The position numbers were made by a program, and so were the translations under genes. 64,000 nucleotides of DNA, from NCBI RefSeq assembly GCF_000010805.1, contig NC_012522.1:6014001-6078000 (forward strand), given 5' to 3'. This DNA is from Rhodococcus opacus B4 (GTDB taxonomy: Bacteria; Actinomycetota; Actinomycetes; Mycobacteriales; Mycobacteriaceae). Positions 30,476 through 40,131 of the stretch are shown here, one piece after another. Each line of letters opens with the position of its first letter. The stretch's first letter is position 1. The notes under the pieces were generated by a model. It saw only the letters and a program-made list of their open reading frames with translations. It was not told the DNA's origin and searched no databases.

Positions 30476-31738
30476 CTACTGCTTGTAGCTGGTGAGGAAA
30501 TTACCGAACCGCTCGATGGCGACGGCGAGATCCCGCGCCCACGGCAGCGTCACGATCCGGAGGTGGTCGTGGTCCGGCCAGTTGAATCCGGTGCCCTGCA
30601 CCATCAGGATCTTCTCCTGCAGCAGCAGGTCCTGGACCAGCTTCTCGTCGTCGTAGATCTCGTAGACGTTGGGGTCGAGACGGGGGAACGCGTACAGCGC
30701 GCCCTTCGGCTTCACGCACGAGACGCCCGGGATCATGTTGAGGCGTTCCCATGCGACGTCACGCTGCTCGAGCAGCCGGCCACCCGGCAGGATCAGGTCT
30801 TCGATGCTCTGGTGCCCGCCGAGCGCCACCTGGATGGCGTGCTGACCCGGTACGTTCGGGCACAGACGCGTCGACGCCAGCAGGTCGAGTCCCTCGAGGA
30901 AACCCGCGGCGTGCTCCTTCGGGCCGGTGATGGCCACCCAGCCGGAGCGGTAACCCGCCACGCGGTACGCCTTCGACAGGCCGTTGAACGTCAGGCACAG
31001 CAGGTCCGGGGCCAGCGTCGCCAGCGAGATGTGCTTGGCGTCGTCGTAGAGGATCTTGTCGTAGATCTCGTCCGCGAGGAGCAGCAGCTGATGCTTGCGC
31101 GCCAGGTCGACGAGCTGCTGCAGCACCTCCATCGAGTACACCGCACCCGTCGGATTGTTCGGGTTGATGACGAGGAGCGCCTTGGTCTTGTCGGTGATCT
31201 TGGACTCGATGTCCGCGATGTCGGGGTTCCAGTCGTTGCCCTCGTCGCACAGGTAGTGCACCGGGGTGCCGCCGGCGAGGCTCGTCATCGCGGTCCACAG
31301 CGGGTAGTCCGGCGCCGGGATCAGCACCTCGTCGCCGTTGTCGAGGAGCGCCTGCATCGTCATCGTGATGAGCTCGGACACGCCGTTACCCAGGTAGATG
31401 TCGTCGACGTCGAGTTCGGGGAACCCGGCGACCAGTTCGTAGCGGGTTACGATCGCGCGGCGCGCCGACAGGATGCCCTTGGACTCGGAGTACCCCTGCG
31501 CGTACGGGAGCGCGGCGATCATGTCGCGCATGATCACGTCGGGCGCATCGAAACCGAACGGCGCGGGGTTGCCGATGTTGAGCTTGAGGATCCGGTGACC
31601 TTCCGCCTCCAGCCGGGCGGCGTGGGCATGTACCGGTCCACGGATCTCGTAGAGCACGTTCTGAAGCTTGGTGGACTGCTCCAGCTTGCGATGCGGCATG
31701 CGGTGGTGGCCGTGGTCTGGGTTGCTCACGACGGTCAT
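30476..31738 (-). CDS. aspC: PLP-dependent alanine/aspartate-type aminotransferase
   Basis: 420 residues, fold-type I class I aminotransferase. Marks are LKLNIGNPAPFGFDAP near the N-terminus, GNGVSELI, ALLVINPNNPTGAVYS, YDKILYDDA and the PLP lysine in FNGLSKAYRVAGYR (~residue 255). Length and sequence style match Rv0337c of M. tuberculosis (AspC, an alanine aminotransferase), which also sits beside the etfD/iniBAC region. ATG 31738 has GGGAG upstream; the longer frame to 31918 runs into the divergent gene. It converts pyruvate and glutamate to alanine and 2-oxoglutarate, or the reverse, in the cytoplasm. Substrate preference cannot be read directly. Confidence 0.9.
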   Translation of the reverse strand: MTVVSNPDHGHHRMPHRKLEQSTKLQNVLYEIRGPVHAHAARLEAEGHRILKLNIGNPAPFGFDAPDVIMRDMIAALPYAQGYSESKGILSARRAIVTRYELVAGFPELDVDDIYLGNGVSELITMTMQALLDNGDEVLIPAPDYPLWTAMTSLAGGTPVHYLCDEGNDWNPDIADIESKITDKTKALLVINPNNPTGAVYSMEVLQQLVDLARKHQLLLLADEIYDKILYDDAKHISLATLAPDLLCLTFNGLSKAYRVAGYRSGWVAITGPKEHAAGFLEGLDLLASTRLCPNVPGQHAIQVALGGHQSIEDLILPGGRLLEQRDVAWERLNMIPGVSCVKPKGALYAFPRLDPNVYEIYDDEKLVQDLLLQEKILMVQGTGFNWPDHDHLRIVTLPWARDLAVAIERFGNFLTSYKQ

Positions 31739-31877
31739 TCTCCCACTCCCGGGCAACCGGATTTCTACTGGTGGGTATCGGACCGTCGTCGTGTCGTCGA
31801 AACACGCCGCCCGCGCACACGCCCGTCGTACCCTCGAGAGGGGGTCGTGATCACCGCGCCCGGAGGGAAAGACCCAC

Positions 31878-33278
31878 ATGTCAGCACCGGTAACCCGTCG
31901 TCCCGGACCCGTCGACATCGCGCACCACAGCCATCTCGTCGGGGTGTTCGAGCCGCAGCGGGAGGAGGTCGACGTCCGGGATCTCGAGGTGATCGGCGAG
32001 CTGCCCTCCGACCTGCACGGCGCCTATCTGCGCAACGGTCCCAATCCGCGGTTCGACCCGATCGGCACGTACGTCTATCCGCTCGACGGCGACGGCATGG
32101 TCCACCGCATCGAGTTGGCCGACGGCGCCGCCCGGTACACCAACCGATTCGTCCGCACCCCCATGGTGAAGGCGGAAGAGAAGGCCGGACACGTCATCTG
32201 GGCCGGTGTCACCGACCTCTACACTCCGACCGAGGACGAGGTCGGACCCGAACTCGCGGGCACGTCGCGCGAATTGCCGGACATCAACATCGTCCGGCAC
32301 GGCGGACGGCTGCTCGCGATGGCCGAGACCACGCTGCCGTTCCGCCTCGACCCCGCCGACCTGAGCACGGTGGGACGGGAGAACTGTGACGGCGCCATGG
32401 GAGTGGGGAGCACCGCGCACCCCAAGATCGACCCGGTCACCGGACAGATGGTGCTGTTCAACTACATGTTGGAAGCTCCGTACCTGACGTGGTCGGTGGT
32501 CAACCCCGACGGCTCGGTGGCGCGAACACCGACGCCCGTCGAGGGTGCGGACACGCCGCTGATGATCCACGACATGGCACTCACCGAGCGCTACATCGTC
32601 CTGATGCTGTGCCCCCTGGTCTTCGACATCGCCGCCGTGCTGACCGGCGGATCCGTGCTGGACTGGCGGCCGGACGACGGTACGAGGATCGCGCTGATCC
32701 CCAGAGACGGCGGTCCCGTGCGGTGGACGACGCACGACGCGTACTGGGTGTGGCACTTCGCGAACGCGTTCGATCTGCCCGACGGGAGGGTGAGCGTCGA
32801 CTACGTGGAATGGACGTATCCCGGCGGGTTCGCGAAGGCCCCGGCGCCGTCGCTGGGCTCGCTGGTCCGCGCCGTCGTCGACCCCGGCAGCGGGCGGGTG
32901 ACGCGAGAGGTGGTGTGCGACCGCGACGTCGAGTTCCCGCGGGTCGACGACCGCGAACTGACCCGTGGGCACCGCACCGTGGCGACGGTCGGCAAACTCG
33001 ACCGCAGCCAGGGACGGCAGGATTCGCTGTGGTTCTTCGACACCGCCCGCGGCACCGAGACGCACTGGGACCCGGGCAGTGTGTCGGTGGGCGAACCGAT
33101 CTTCATGCCGGGCGCCGAGCACGAATACTGGGGGATGATCGGCACCGACCGCGCCGACATGTCGTCCTGGTTCTTCGTGCTGCCCGCCGACGACCCCGGG
33201 TCGGGGCCGATCGGGAAGGTGCGACTACCGATTCGGGTTCCGGCGGGCCTTCACGGCGCGTGGCTGCCTGCGGAGTAG
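31878..33278 (+). CDS. Carotenoid oxygenase family protein (non-heme iron dioxygenase)
   Basis: 466 residues. These seven-bladed beta-propeller enzymes cleave C=C bonds in carotenoids, stilbenes or lignin-derived compounds. The four iron-ligand histidines are in place: STAHPKID (~178), MIHDMALT (~229), WHFANAF (~291) and GLHGAW (~457). Other family marks are YLRNGPNP and LDGDGMVHRI near the N-terminus. Length is normal. GGAGGG lies 8-13 nt before ATG 31878. It is divergent from aspC and followed 24 bp later by an S9 peptidase on the same strand. The substrate is unknown; rhodococci hold several such genes. Confidence 0.9.
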   Translation: MSAPVTRRPGPVDIAHHSHLVGVFEPQREEVDVRDLEVIGELPSDLHGAYLRNGPNPRFDPIGTYVYPLDGDGMVHRIELADGAARYTNRFVRTPMVKAEEKAGHVIWAGVTDLYTPTEDEVGPELAGTSRELPDINIVRHGGRLLAMAETTLPFRLDPADLSTVGRENCDGAMGVGSTAHPKIDPVTGQMVLFNYMLEAPYLTWSVVNPDGSVARTPTPVEGADTPLMIHDMALTERYIVLMLCPLVFDIAAVLTGGSVLDWRPDDGTRIALIPRDGGPVRWTTHDAYWVWHFANAFDLPDGRVSVDYVEWTYPGGFAKAPAPSLGSLVRAVVDPGSGRVTREVVCDRDVEFPRVDDRELTRGHRTVATVGKLDRSQGRQDSLWFFDTARGTETHWDPGSVSVGEPIFMPGAEHEYWGMIGTDRADMSSWFFVLPADDPGSGPIGKVRLPIRVPAGLHGAWLPAE

Positions 33279-33302
33279 CGGGCGGCGGAATATCCTCGGC
33301 GG

Positions 33303-35252
33303 ATGACCTCTGCGCCCTACGGTTCCTGGCCCTCTCCGATCGCGGCGGCGGATCTCGCCTCCAGCGGCCACCCCGTCGAGGGTGGCCGCTACGTGGGCGA
33401 CGACGTGTGGTGGTCGGAGCTGCGGCCCAGTGAGGGCGGGCGGGTCGCGGTGCGGCGCCTCGGCCTGGACGACGAACCGGAAGACGTCCTGCCCGCACCG
33501 TGGAACTCCCGCACCCGGGTCCACGAGTACGGCGGCGGCGCCTGGACCGTCACCGACGCCGGCCGCCTGGTGTTCGCCGAGTTCAGCGACCAGCGCCTGT
33601 ACCTGTTGGAGGGCGGGACACCGGTGCCGCTGACCCCGGAGCCGCCGCAGCCGTGCTCGCTGCGGTACGGCGACCTGTCGGTGGTCGACGGCGAGGTGTG
33701 GGCGGTCCGCGAGACGCACGACACCGAGGGCGGCGTGTCCCGCGACATCTGCGTGATCCCGCTGGACGGGTCGGCGGCGGACGACCCGCATCGGGTGCGG
33801 TCCGTCGTGGCCGGCTCGGATTTCCTGGCCAATCCGCGGCTGTCCCCGGATCGCAGGCACCTCGCCTGGATCGCGTGGGATCACCCCCAGATGCCGTGGG
33901 ACGGCACCGAGCTCAGGGTCGTGGCCGTCGAGGGCGGCCGCGTCACCGGCAAGGTGCGGACCCTTCTCGGCGGTACCGAGGAATCGGTGCTGCAACCCGA
34001 ATGGGTCGGGACCACCGAGCTGTACACGATCAGCGACCGCAGCGGCTGGTGGAATCTGTACCGGGTGGACGTCGACGATCCCGAGCCGGTGGCGTTGTGC
34101 CCGATGGACGCCGACTTCGGTGGTGCGCTGTGGATGCTCGGCGGCCGCTGGCACACCCGCCGCGACGACGGCACCCTGCTGACCGTGCGCACGTTCGGCA
34201 CCGACACCCTCGCCGTGCTCGATCCGGGCAATGGTTCGCTGGTGGACATTCCCCTCGACGGACTCACCAGCATCGGTCTCGGGGATCGCAACGGCAGCCG
34301 GATCCTGTTGCTCACCGGCGGCGCGCAGACGCCGGCGGGTCTGCGGGAACTGGACCTCGACACCGGTGAACTCCGCACCGTCCGGTTGTCCGTCACCGAA
34401 CTGCCGGAGTCGGCGTATCTCCCCGAGGCCCGGCAGCTGACGTTCCAGGGCGCCGAACGCGAAGTCCACGCGATCGCCTACCCGCCGCGGCACCCGCGGT
34501 ACCAGGGGGAGGACGGGGAACTGCCGCCGTACGTGGCGTTCGTGCACGGCGGACCGACGTCACGGGTCGCGCCGTTGCTGAATCCCGTGTTCGCGTTCTT
34601 CACCAGCCGCGGCATCGGCGTCGTCGACGTGAACTACGGCGGCTCGACGGGTTACGGCCGCGAATACCGCAACCGGTTGCGGGGCCAGTGGGGCGTCGTC
34701 GACGTCGAAGACGTGGTAACCGCGGTGACCGGTCTCGCGGAGGCGGGGATGGCGGACCCCCGCCGGCTGGCGATCGAGGGCGGATCTGCCGGCGGGTGGA
34801 CCGTGCTCGCGGCGCTGACGACTTCGGACGTGTTCGCCTGCGGCGCCTCCTACTTCGGTGTCGCCGAACTCGACGGTTTCGTGAAGGAGACCCACGACTT
34901 CGAGTCCCGGTACATCGACGGCCTGATCGGCCCGCTGCCGGAGGCCGCCGACCTCTACGCCGAGCGGGCACCGCTGAACAACGTCGCCGGGCTGAACTGC
35001 CCGGTGCTGCTGCTGCAGGGGCTCGACGATCCGATCGTGCCGCCGTCGCAGGCGGAACGGTTCCGGGATGCGCTCGTGGAGAAGGGCATCCCGCACGCCT
35101 ACCTCGCGTACGAGGGGGAGTCGCACGGCTTCCGGAAGCTCGCCACGCTGATCAGCTCACGCAACGCCGAACTCTCCTTCTACGGTCAGGTACTGGGCTT
35201 CGAGCCGCCGGACGTCCCGCGGCTCGAACTCTGGCGACCCGAGGAGGGGTAG
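33303..35252 (+). CDS. S9 family (prolyl oligopeptidase-type) peptidase
   Basis: 649 residues. The N-terminal ~390 residues are a beta-propeller (for example WDHPQMPWDGTELRVV, TISDRSGWWNLYRVDV). The C-terminal alpha/beta-hydrolase domain follows, with VAFVHGGPTSRVAP, the nucleophile motif EGGSAGGW (~493-500), the acid in LLQGLDDPIVPPSQ (~573) and the His in GESHGF (~607). The layout matches cytoplasmic dipeptidyl or acylaminoacyl peptidases of family S9. No signal peptide is visible. It follows the carotenoid oxygenase by 24 bp and ends 10 bp before the convergent iniC-like gene. Physiological substrate unknown. Confidence 0.9.
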   Translation: MTSAPYGSWPSPIAAADLASSGHPVEGGRYVGDDVWWSELRPSEGGRVAVRRLGLDDEPEDVLPAPWNSRTRVHEYGGGAWTVTDAGRLVFAEFSDQRLYLLEGGTPVPLTPEPPQPCSLRYGDLSVVDGEVWAVRETHDTEGGVSRDICVIPLDGSAADDPHRVRSVVAGSDFLANPRLSPDRRHLAWIAWDHPQMPWDGTELRVVAVEGGRVTGKVRTLLGGTEESVLQPEWVGTTELYTISDRSGWWNLYRVDVDDPEPVALCPMDADFGGALWMLGGRWHTRRDDGTLLTVRTFGTDTLAVLDPGNGSLVDIPLDGLTSIGLGDRNGSRILLLTGGAQTPAGLRELDLDTGELRTVRLSVTELPESAYLPEARQLTFQGAEREVHAIAYPPRHPRYQGEDGELPPYVAFVHGGPTSRVAPLLNPVFAFFTSRGIGVVDVNYGGSTGYGREYRNRLRGQWGVVDVEDVVTAVTGLAEAGMADPRRLAIEGGSAGGWTVLAALTTSDVFACGASYFGVAELDGFVKETHDFESRYIDGLIGPLPEAADLYAERAPLNNVAGLNCPVLLLQGLDDPIVPPSQAERFRDALVEKGIPHAYLAYEGESHGFRKLATLISSRNAELSFYGQVLGFEPPDVPRLELWRPEEG

Positions 35253-35262
35253 GCGCGGCGCG

Positions 35263-36711
35263 TCATCGGGCGAGCAGGGCCTCGCAGGACCGCGCCGCAC
35301 ACGCGCACGCCTGCACCGTCGCGGTGTCGATGGTCGGGCGTCCGGCCTGCGACCGCCAGAACCGCAGGGCCGTCAGCGCGACGCGGGAGATCTGCTCCGG
35401 GGCGGCGTCGGCGGGCATCCCGAGGCGGGTGTGCGGCGACATGCCCTCCCCGCCGAGCACCCGCTCGAGCAGGACGACGTCCGAGTCCCGTAGCTGCAGA
35501 CCACTCGAGCGCAGGCCCGACAGCACCCGCAGCTCCCGGAAGACGTGGGTGTCGGCGAGCAGGCGGTCCGCCGCCCGGCTCAGGGTGCGGCTCGCCGACG
35601 ACGGGGTGCGGGCCAGCACCGCCTTCAGCGTCCGGAGCGCCGAGTGCGCCTTCAGTTCCGTGCTGCGCTGACCGAACTGCAGGTGCAGCGTGCGGCGCAG
35701 GTCCTCGAGGCCGCTGTGCGCCGTCAGCTCGCGGGCCAGCACGGGCGCGTCGGTCGCGCCTGCGCGGATCAGCACGACCGCGAACCGGATACCGAACAGG
35801 CCGAAGGAATCGAGAAGGTCGCGCCGCTGCCCAGGCGACAGGACGAGGTCGGTGTTCTCCGCCCCGAACCGGGTGATCGAGCGCAGGGCGGACTCGAGCA
35901 CGCTGTCGGGAACGGTGGCGAGCACCGCCAGGTCGTCGAACTCGGTCTGACGCAGCGTGCGACCACGCAGCGCGAGAAGCCCCGACACGGGCAGCAGGCT
36001 GCGTTGCACCCGCCGACCCGCGTCGTCCGCGGCGGCCCGGGCCGCGTCGAGGGTGCGTTCACGTCCACCCTTCACCTCGTCGGCCCGCGACAGCACCCCG
36101 ACGATGCCGAGCGGCCCGGCGGCCGTGCCGACCCGGGTCTGCAACTGGTCGAGCAACCGCACGTCCGCGCCGTCGGTGCCCCGCGTCAGGTAGACGACGG
36201 CGTCGACGTCGCACGGCCCGTCCTCGGGGAGGAGCAGCGCCCGGGTGCGCGCCGACACGTCCCGCGAGTTCGACGACGTCCCAGGCGTGTCGACGAGCGT
36301 GAACTCGCCGAGCAACGCCGACGGCCACCCCACCTGCAGCCGCTCCACCCGGTCCGCGGTAACCGCGCCGAGGTCGAGCGAGAGCCTGCCCTCGTCCCGG
36401 TGCACGGGCAGTCGCGTCCGGCGTCCGGAGTCGTGGGTGAGATCGATTCGCGGCGTGGTGGACTGCTCGAACCAGGTGACCACCCGGGTGCACTCGGTGG
36501 CGTCGGTGGGCGCGATCTCCTCGCCGACGAGGGCGTTGAGCAGCGTCGACTTACCGGCCTTCAGCGTGCCGGTGAGCGCGACGCGGAGTGGTTCCTCGAG
36601 GCGGGCGCCGCAGTGCCGGAGTTCTTCGACAGTGGCGGGGTCGCTGCGCAGTTCGTGCCGGGCGGCATCGATCAGCTGGCGGGTCTGGGAGCCCAGACGG
36701 GTGACGCTCAT
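35263..36711 (-). CDS. IniC-like dynamin-family GTPase, copy 1
   Basis: 482 residues. The G1 P-loop is intact: LTGTLKAGKSTLLNALVG (~45-62). G2-like TDATECTRVVTW, G3 VDTPGTSSNSRDVSART and G4 SRADE are all present. Helical C-terminal half; no strong TM helix. It matches the IniC-like protein at 62699 closely in motif text and order (M. tuberculosis IniC is about 490 residues). The start ATG 36711 overlaps the stop of the IniA-like gene (ATGA), so it is the last gene of a three-gene operon. Dynamin-like proteins of this type act in pairs at the membrane; a partnership with the upstream IniA-like protein is inferred. Confidence 0.87.
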   Translation of the reverse strand: MSVTRLGSQTRQLIDAARHELRSDPATVEELRHCGARLEEPLRVALTGTLKAGKSTLLNALVGEEIAPTDATECTRVVTWFEQSTTPRIDLTHDSGRRTRLPVHRDEGRLSLDLGAVTADRVERLQVGWPSALLGEFTLVDTPGTSSNSRDVSARTRALLLPEDGPCDVDAVVYLTRGTDGADVRLLDQLQTRVGTAAGPLGIVGVLSRADEVKGGRERTLDAARAAADDAGRRVQRSLLPVSGLLALRGRTLRQTEFDDLAVLATVPDSVLESALRSITRFGAENTDLVLSPGQRRDLLDSFGLFGIRFAVVLIRAGATDAPVLARELTAHSGLEDLRRTLHLQFGQRSTELKAHSALRTLKAVLARTPSSASRTLSRAADRLLADTHVFRELRVLSGLRSSGLQLRDSDVVLLERVLGGEGMSPHTRLGMPADAAPEQISRVALTALRFWRSQAGRPTIDTATVQACACAARSCEALLAR

Positions 36712-38453
36712 GCCGCGACCTGACCCGCGAATCCGGCGGCCTGCAGTCGGATCTGCCGCAAGGTGTCGAGTTCCGTGCGGATCTCCGCGGACCGCGTCGC
36801 ACGGTGATCGTCGTGCATCTTCGACGCGTCCGTCGCCGCGCGCAGCGAATGGTCGACGGAACGGAGCATCTCGTTCGCCAGGTCGGTGAAGTGGTCGCGC
36901 AGGACGCGTTGCACCTCCCGCAGTCGCTGCTTCGATTCCTTTCCCACCTGGAAGATCACGTCGTCCATCAGCCGCGACACCGCCACCTTCGCCTCCGCCT
37001 GCCTGCGGGCGGTGCGCGCCTTGCGGTCCTCGCGGTACGTGTTGGCACCGAGCAGCACTCCCGCGCCGATCGAGAAGGGATTCACCAGCGCCAGGCCGGC
37101 CAGGCTCGTGACGAGACCGACCATCAGCACGCCGCCGTACGACCCGCGCATGCTGGACAGGACGCGCTGGGTGAAACCCTGCGCACTCTCCAGGGATTCG
37201 AGAGTGTTCACGGGTTCGAGCACGTGATCCACGTTGTCGATGCGCAGCGCGGGCACCGGGACCTTGCCGTCCTCGGCGAAGCGTTGCGCGACCGACAGCG
37301 CCAGATCCTGCGAGCGGGTGTGGGCCATCACGAAGTTCTCCCGCACGCACGTCGCGATCTCGCCGTCGAGCCAGGAACCGAACTCCTCCCATCGCGGTGC
37401 CGGGTCGGACTTGCCGATGTCCTCCTCCGCCGCGCGGATGACGGTGCGCAGACGATGGCGCAGGTCGTGCTCGATGTCCGTCATCAACTCGATCGCGCCG
37501 TCGGCCAGCGTGTACTGCCAGTTCGCGGATCGCTGGCGGAGCTGATCCGCCGCCGTGCGGGCCCGGGTCATCTGCTCGACGAGAGCGGCGCCGCGCTGCG
37601 GATCACGCAGCGTGTCCAGTTCGGCGCTCAGCGACAGCGACAGGTGGTCGGTGACGGTGCGGACATCGGCGATCACCGAATTGCGGAGCACGACATCCGC
37701 TTTCGCAACCACCTGGGCGCGGAGATAGTCGACGAGCTGCGGGATGCCGGATTCGACGTCGAGTGCGTCTTCGCCCGACTCGAGCGCGTCCGCGTGCATC
37801 ACCGCGGACACCGGCAGCAGTGGCAGCGCGAGATCCGCATTCTGCAAGTGGGTGCGGTTGGCTTTCTGGATGTCTGCCCACCGCGGATAGAAATCGATCT
37901 TGTTGACGACGCAGATCACCATCGGGCACAGCTTGTACACCTGCGTGAGCAGGGCGACCTCGGGTTCGGTGTATTCCTGACTCGCATCGGACACGAACAG
38001 CACCGCATCCGCCGTGGGGACCAGCGCCAGCGTGTCCGCCGCGCGGGCCGGAGCGTGACCGGAGAAACCGGGTGCGTCGACCAGCACCAGACCCTCCGCG
38101 AGCAGGTCGTGGGGGAGGGTCACCGTCGAATCCGGGTCCGGCGCGACAGGTCCGTACTCGACGACCACCGGCTCGTGCCGCGACCGTGCCGCCGCCGACA
38201 CGTCCGCGTCGACGAGCGCACCGGCCACGGAGCTCACACCCTTGTCGGTCAGTCCGAGCACCACCACCCGCGTCCGCGGATCGGCGAGGCGAGACTCGGT
38301 GTGCGACAGCCGGGTCAGGAGATCACCGCGGCCCGCGGTTCGGGTCAATGCCGCCAACTGCGACAGCAGCGCCGCCATCGACGCGGTGGTCTCGGCGGGA
38401 AGATTCGGACGCACTGGGGCGCCCACGGCTGGGGATTCGAGGGTGGCGTTCAT
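36708..38453 (-). CDS. IniA-like dynamin-family protein with degenerate P-loop, copy 1
   Basis: 581 residues. It aligns by eye along its length with the IniA-like protein at 60858: VLVDAPGFSGHAPARAADTL, DAVLFVSDASQEYTEPE, VNKIDFYPRW, the helix TRARTAADQLRQRSANW, a membrane hairpin (GGVLMVGLVTSLAGLALVNP, ~437-475) and a terminal helix bundle. M. tuberculosis IniA is a dynamin-like protein that fissions membranes. The G1 motif is degenerate: VVVLGLTDKGVSSVAG lacks the Gly-Lys-Ser of GxxxxGKS, although G3 (DAPG) and G4 (NKID) persist. Start ATG 38453 has GGAG 5-8 nt upstream. It is coupled to iniC by a 4-nt overlap. GTP hydrolysis may be lost, leaving a partner role. Confidence 0.85.
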   Translation of the reverse strand: MNATLESPAVGAPVRPNLPAETTASMAALLSQLAALTRTAGRGDLLTRLSHTESRLADPRTRVVVLGLTDKGVSSVAGALVDADVSAAARSRHEPVVVEYGPVAPDPDSTVTLPHDLLAEGLVLVDAPGFSGHAPARAADTLALVPTADAVLFVSDASQEYTEPEVALLTQVYKLCPMVICVVNKIDFYPRWADIQKANRTHLQNADLALPLLPVSAVMHADALESGEDALDVESGIPQLVDYLRAQVVAKADVVLRNSVIADVRTVTDHLSLSLSAELDTLRDPQRGAALVEQMTRARTAADQLRQRSANWQYTLADGAIELMTDIEHDLRHRLRTVIRAAEEDIGKSDPAPRWEEFGSWLDGEIATCVRENFVMAHTRSQDLALSVAQRFAEDGKVPVPALRIDNVDHVLEPVNTLESLESAQGFTQRVLSSMRGSYGGVLMVGLVTSLAGLALVNPFSIGAGVLLGANTYREDRKARTARRQAEAKVAVSRLMDDVIFQVGKESKQRLREVQRVLRDHFTDLANEMLRSVDHSLRAATDASKMHDDHRATRSAEIRTELDTLRQIRLQAAGFAGQVAA

Positions 38454-38541
38454 GATCTCCGCAAGTGTCGGTGACGGGCATTCGAGAGAGGGGAGTGGCG
38501 GGCCCGCATGCAGGGGAGTCGGCGGACCCGCCACGTCGGGG

Positions 38542-39909
38542 TCAGAACACGTGCTGGTCGACGGTCGTCGTCGCAGTCAGGCTCTGATCGTGGGTGTCGA
38601 GCGTGGTGCCGGAATCGGCCGTCAGCCCGGACGAGAGGCTCGTCGCGCTCGTCGAATCCAGCGATGTGCCGGTGTCGAGTGTGGTGCTCGAGTCGTACGA
38701 GGTGGTCGAGTCGTATGAGCTTGTGGTGTCGGTGGTTGCCGCGGTACCGGTGTCGGTCGTTGCGGTGTCGTGGCTGAGACCCGTGTCCGCTGCCATGTCC
38801 GTGAGGGTGCTGATCGCGGAACTCTGGTCCGTCGACGTGGGATCACTGCTCGCCGTCGTGGTGGTGGACGGGGTTGCCTGCGACTGGCCCAGGTCGGCGG
38901 TCGGCGCCGTCGCCGTGGTGGCCGCCGCCGTCTGCGTCGCCGTGTTGTCGTCGGCCGTGCTGTGGGTCGTGTTGTTCTCGGTCGTCCCGGTGGAAGTGGG
39001 GGTCGTCTGCGATCCGCCGAGATCCGCGGTGGGTGCTGTCGCATTCTGCGTGGTGGCGGCGGACGTCGCGCCGGCCGCAGTGGCCGTGGTCTGCGAGGCG
39101 TGCGCCGCCTCGTCGCCGGAGGCCGTTGCTGCCTCCGGGCTCCGCGTATTCTGCTGCGTCGTAGAGGTTTCCGAAGTTGCGGTTGTGCTCGTCTGCCGGA
39201 TCGTCGTGTCGAGAGGCTGCGACGTCGCAGCCGCATCGGAATGGGTCGACACCGGAGTCGCCGTGATCGGCTGGGCCGCGGACGTCGCCGTTGCGGGCGC
39301 AGTATTCGCGGCCGGAGTGGCGGCGGCAGGCTGCATGGCAGAGGCGGTCGGCGAGGACACCGACGCCGTCTGGCTCAGCGTCGTCGGCTGCGTCGCAACC
39401 GGGCTGCCCTGGTTGAACGAGGGCTGAGTCGCGGAAGGGCCTCCCGAGTTCACCGACTCGCCGCGGCCCGGGTTGCCGAACGACGCCGACGCGCCGGGCT
39501 GCGCGTTCTGGTGACCTGACCCCGCTCCGACGGACGCTCCCGAGTTCGACGCGCCGTGTGCGTCGGTCGCGGTGTCGTTTCGGTGGGCGGTGTTGTCCTC
39601 GTGGACCTGGTTGCCGGAGGGTGCGTGGTTGTCGTGGCCTGTGCTGTCGAGACCACGGCTGTCGTGGTCGCGGGTTTCGCCGGCAGGGCGCGAATTCTGT
39701 TGCGGCTCATCGTGCTGAGCAGGCTGTCCGCCGGTCGGGTTGATGGGACGGAGGTCGCGCAGGAGCCCGTCGAGTCCGTCGCGCAGAAGGTCCGCCGCAT
39801 GGGGCGCGCCGCCCAGGTCGGGCTGCGGTGCCCGGGCTTCGGTCGCGGCGTGCAGGGCGGGAACATCGTGTTCGATGACGGCCGTGGGGTGGACTTCGCT
39901 TCTCGTCAT
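38542..39909 (-). CDS. Thr/Ser/Ala/Asp-rich low-complexity protein in the IniB position, copy 1
   Basis: 455 residues. The first ~60 residues are normal in composition (a helix with DLLRDGLDGLLRDLRPINP). The rest is low complexity: Thr, Ala, Ser, Gln, Asp, with many TTD, ATT and SSYDSTTS-like units. No signal peptide or TM helix is visible. AAGGAG lies ~8 nt before ATG 39909. It is the first gene of the operon that continues with the IniA-like gene 88 bp on, the place held by iniB in the other operon (57286). Its composition differs completely from that Gly/Ala/Leu-rich protein and I see no shared repeat. The function is unknown; a disordered scaffold or surface protein is inferred. Confidence 0.72.
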   Translation of the reverse strand: MTRSEVHPTAVIEHDVPALHAATEARAPQPDLGGAPHAADLLRDGLDGLLRDLRPINPTGGQPAQHDEPQQNSRPAGETRDHDSRGLDSTGHDNHAPSGNQVHEDNTAHRNDTATDAHGASNSGASVGAGSGHQNAQPGASASFGNPGRGESVNSGGPSATQPSFNQGSPVATQPTTLSQTASVSSPTASAMQPAAATPAANTAPATATSAAQPITATPVSTHSDAAATSQPLDTTIRQTSTTATSETSTTQQNTRSPEAATASGDEAAHASQTTATAAGATSAATTQNATAPTADLGGSQTTPTSTGTTENNTTHSTADDNTATQTAAATTATAPTADLGQSQATPSTTTTASSDPTSTDQSSAISTLTDMAADTGLSHDTATTDTGTAATTDTTSSYDSTTSYDSSTTLDTGTSLDSTSATSLSSGLTADSGTTLDTHDQSLTATTTVDQHVF

Positions 39910-40131
39910 GAGTGTGCTCCTTCATCTCGGGTTGCCTTCGAGGCGACTGCCGACGACGGTATGGACCATTCCTGGGAAGACCATGGGAGGACGCTGCACC
40001 TTCCCTAGGGGCGTTCGCCGCCACGCACACAGGAACATCGCAGGAAGCGCACAGCGGTCGGTACAGGAAGGCGGTCTAGCGTTTCGATCGGCAGGAAAGT
40101 CGCCTGCCGTACACGGAATGGAGATCACGGC
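39910..40131. promoter_or_regulatory. Divergent control region between iniB-like copy 1 and Hsp70-like copy 2
   Basis: 222 bp between two divergent starts. It contains a 7-bp perfect dyad CGGCAGG-N7-CCTGCCG at 40089-40109, 22 bp before the Hsp70-like ATG, placed like an operator over a promoter or leader. No clear -10/-35 pair was fixed by eye. Confidence 0.4.
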
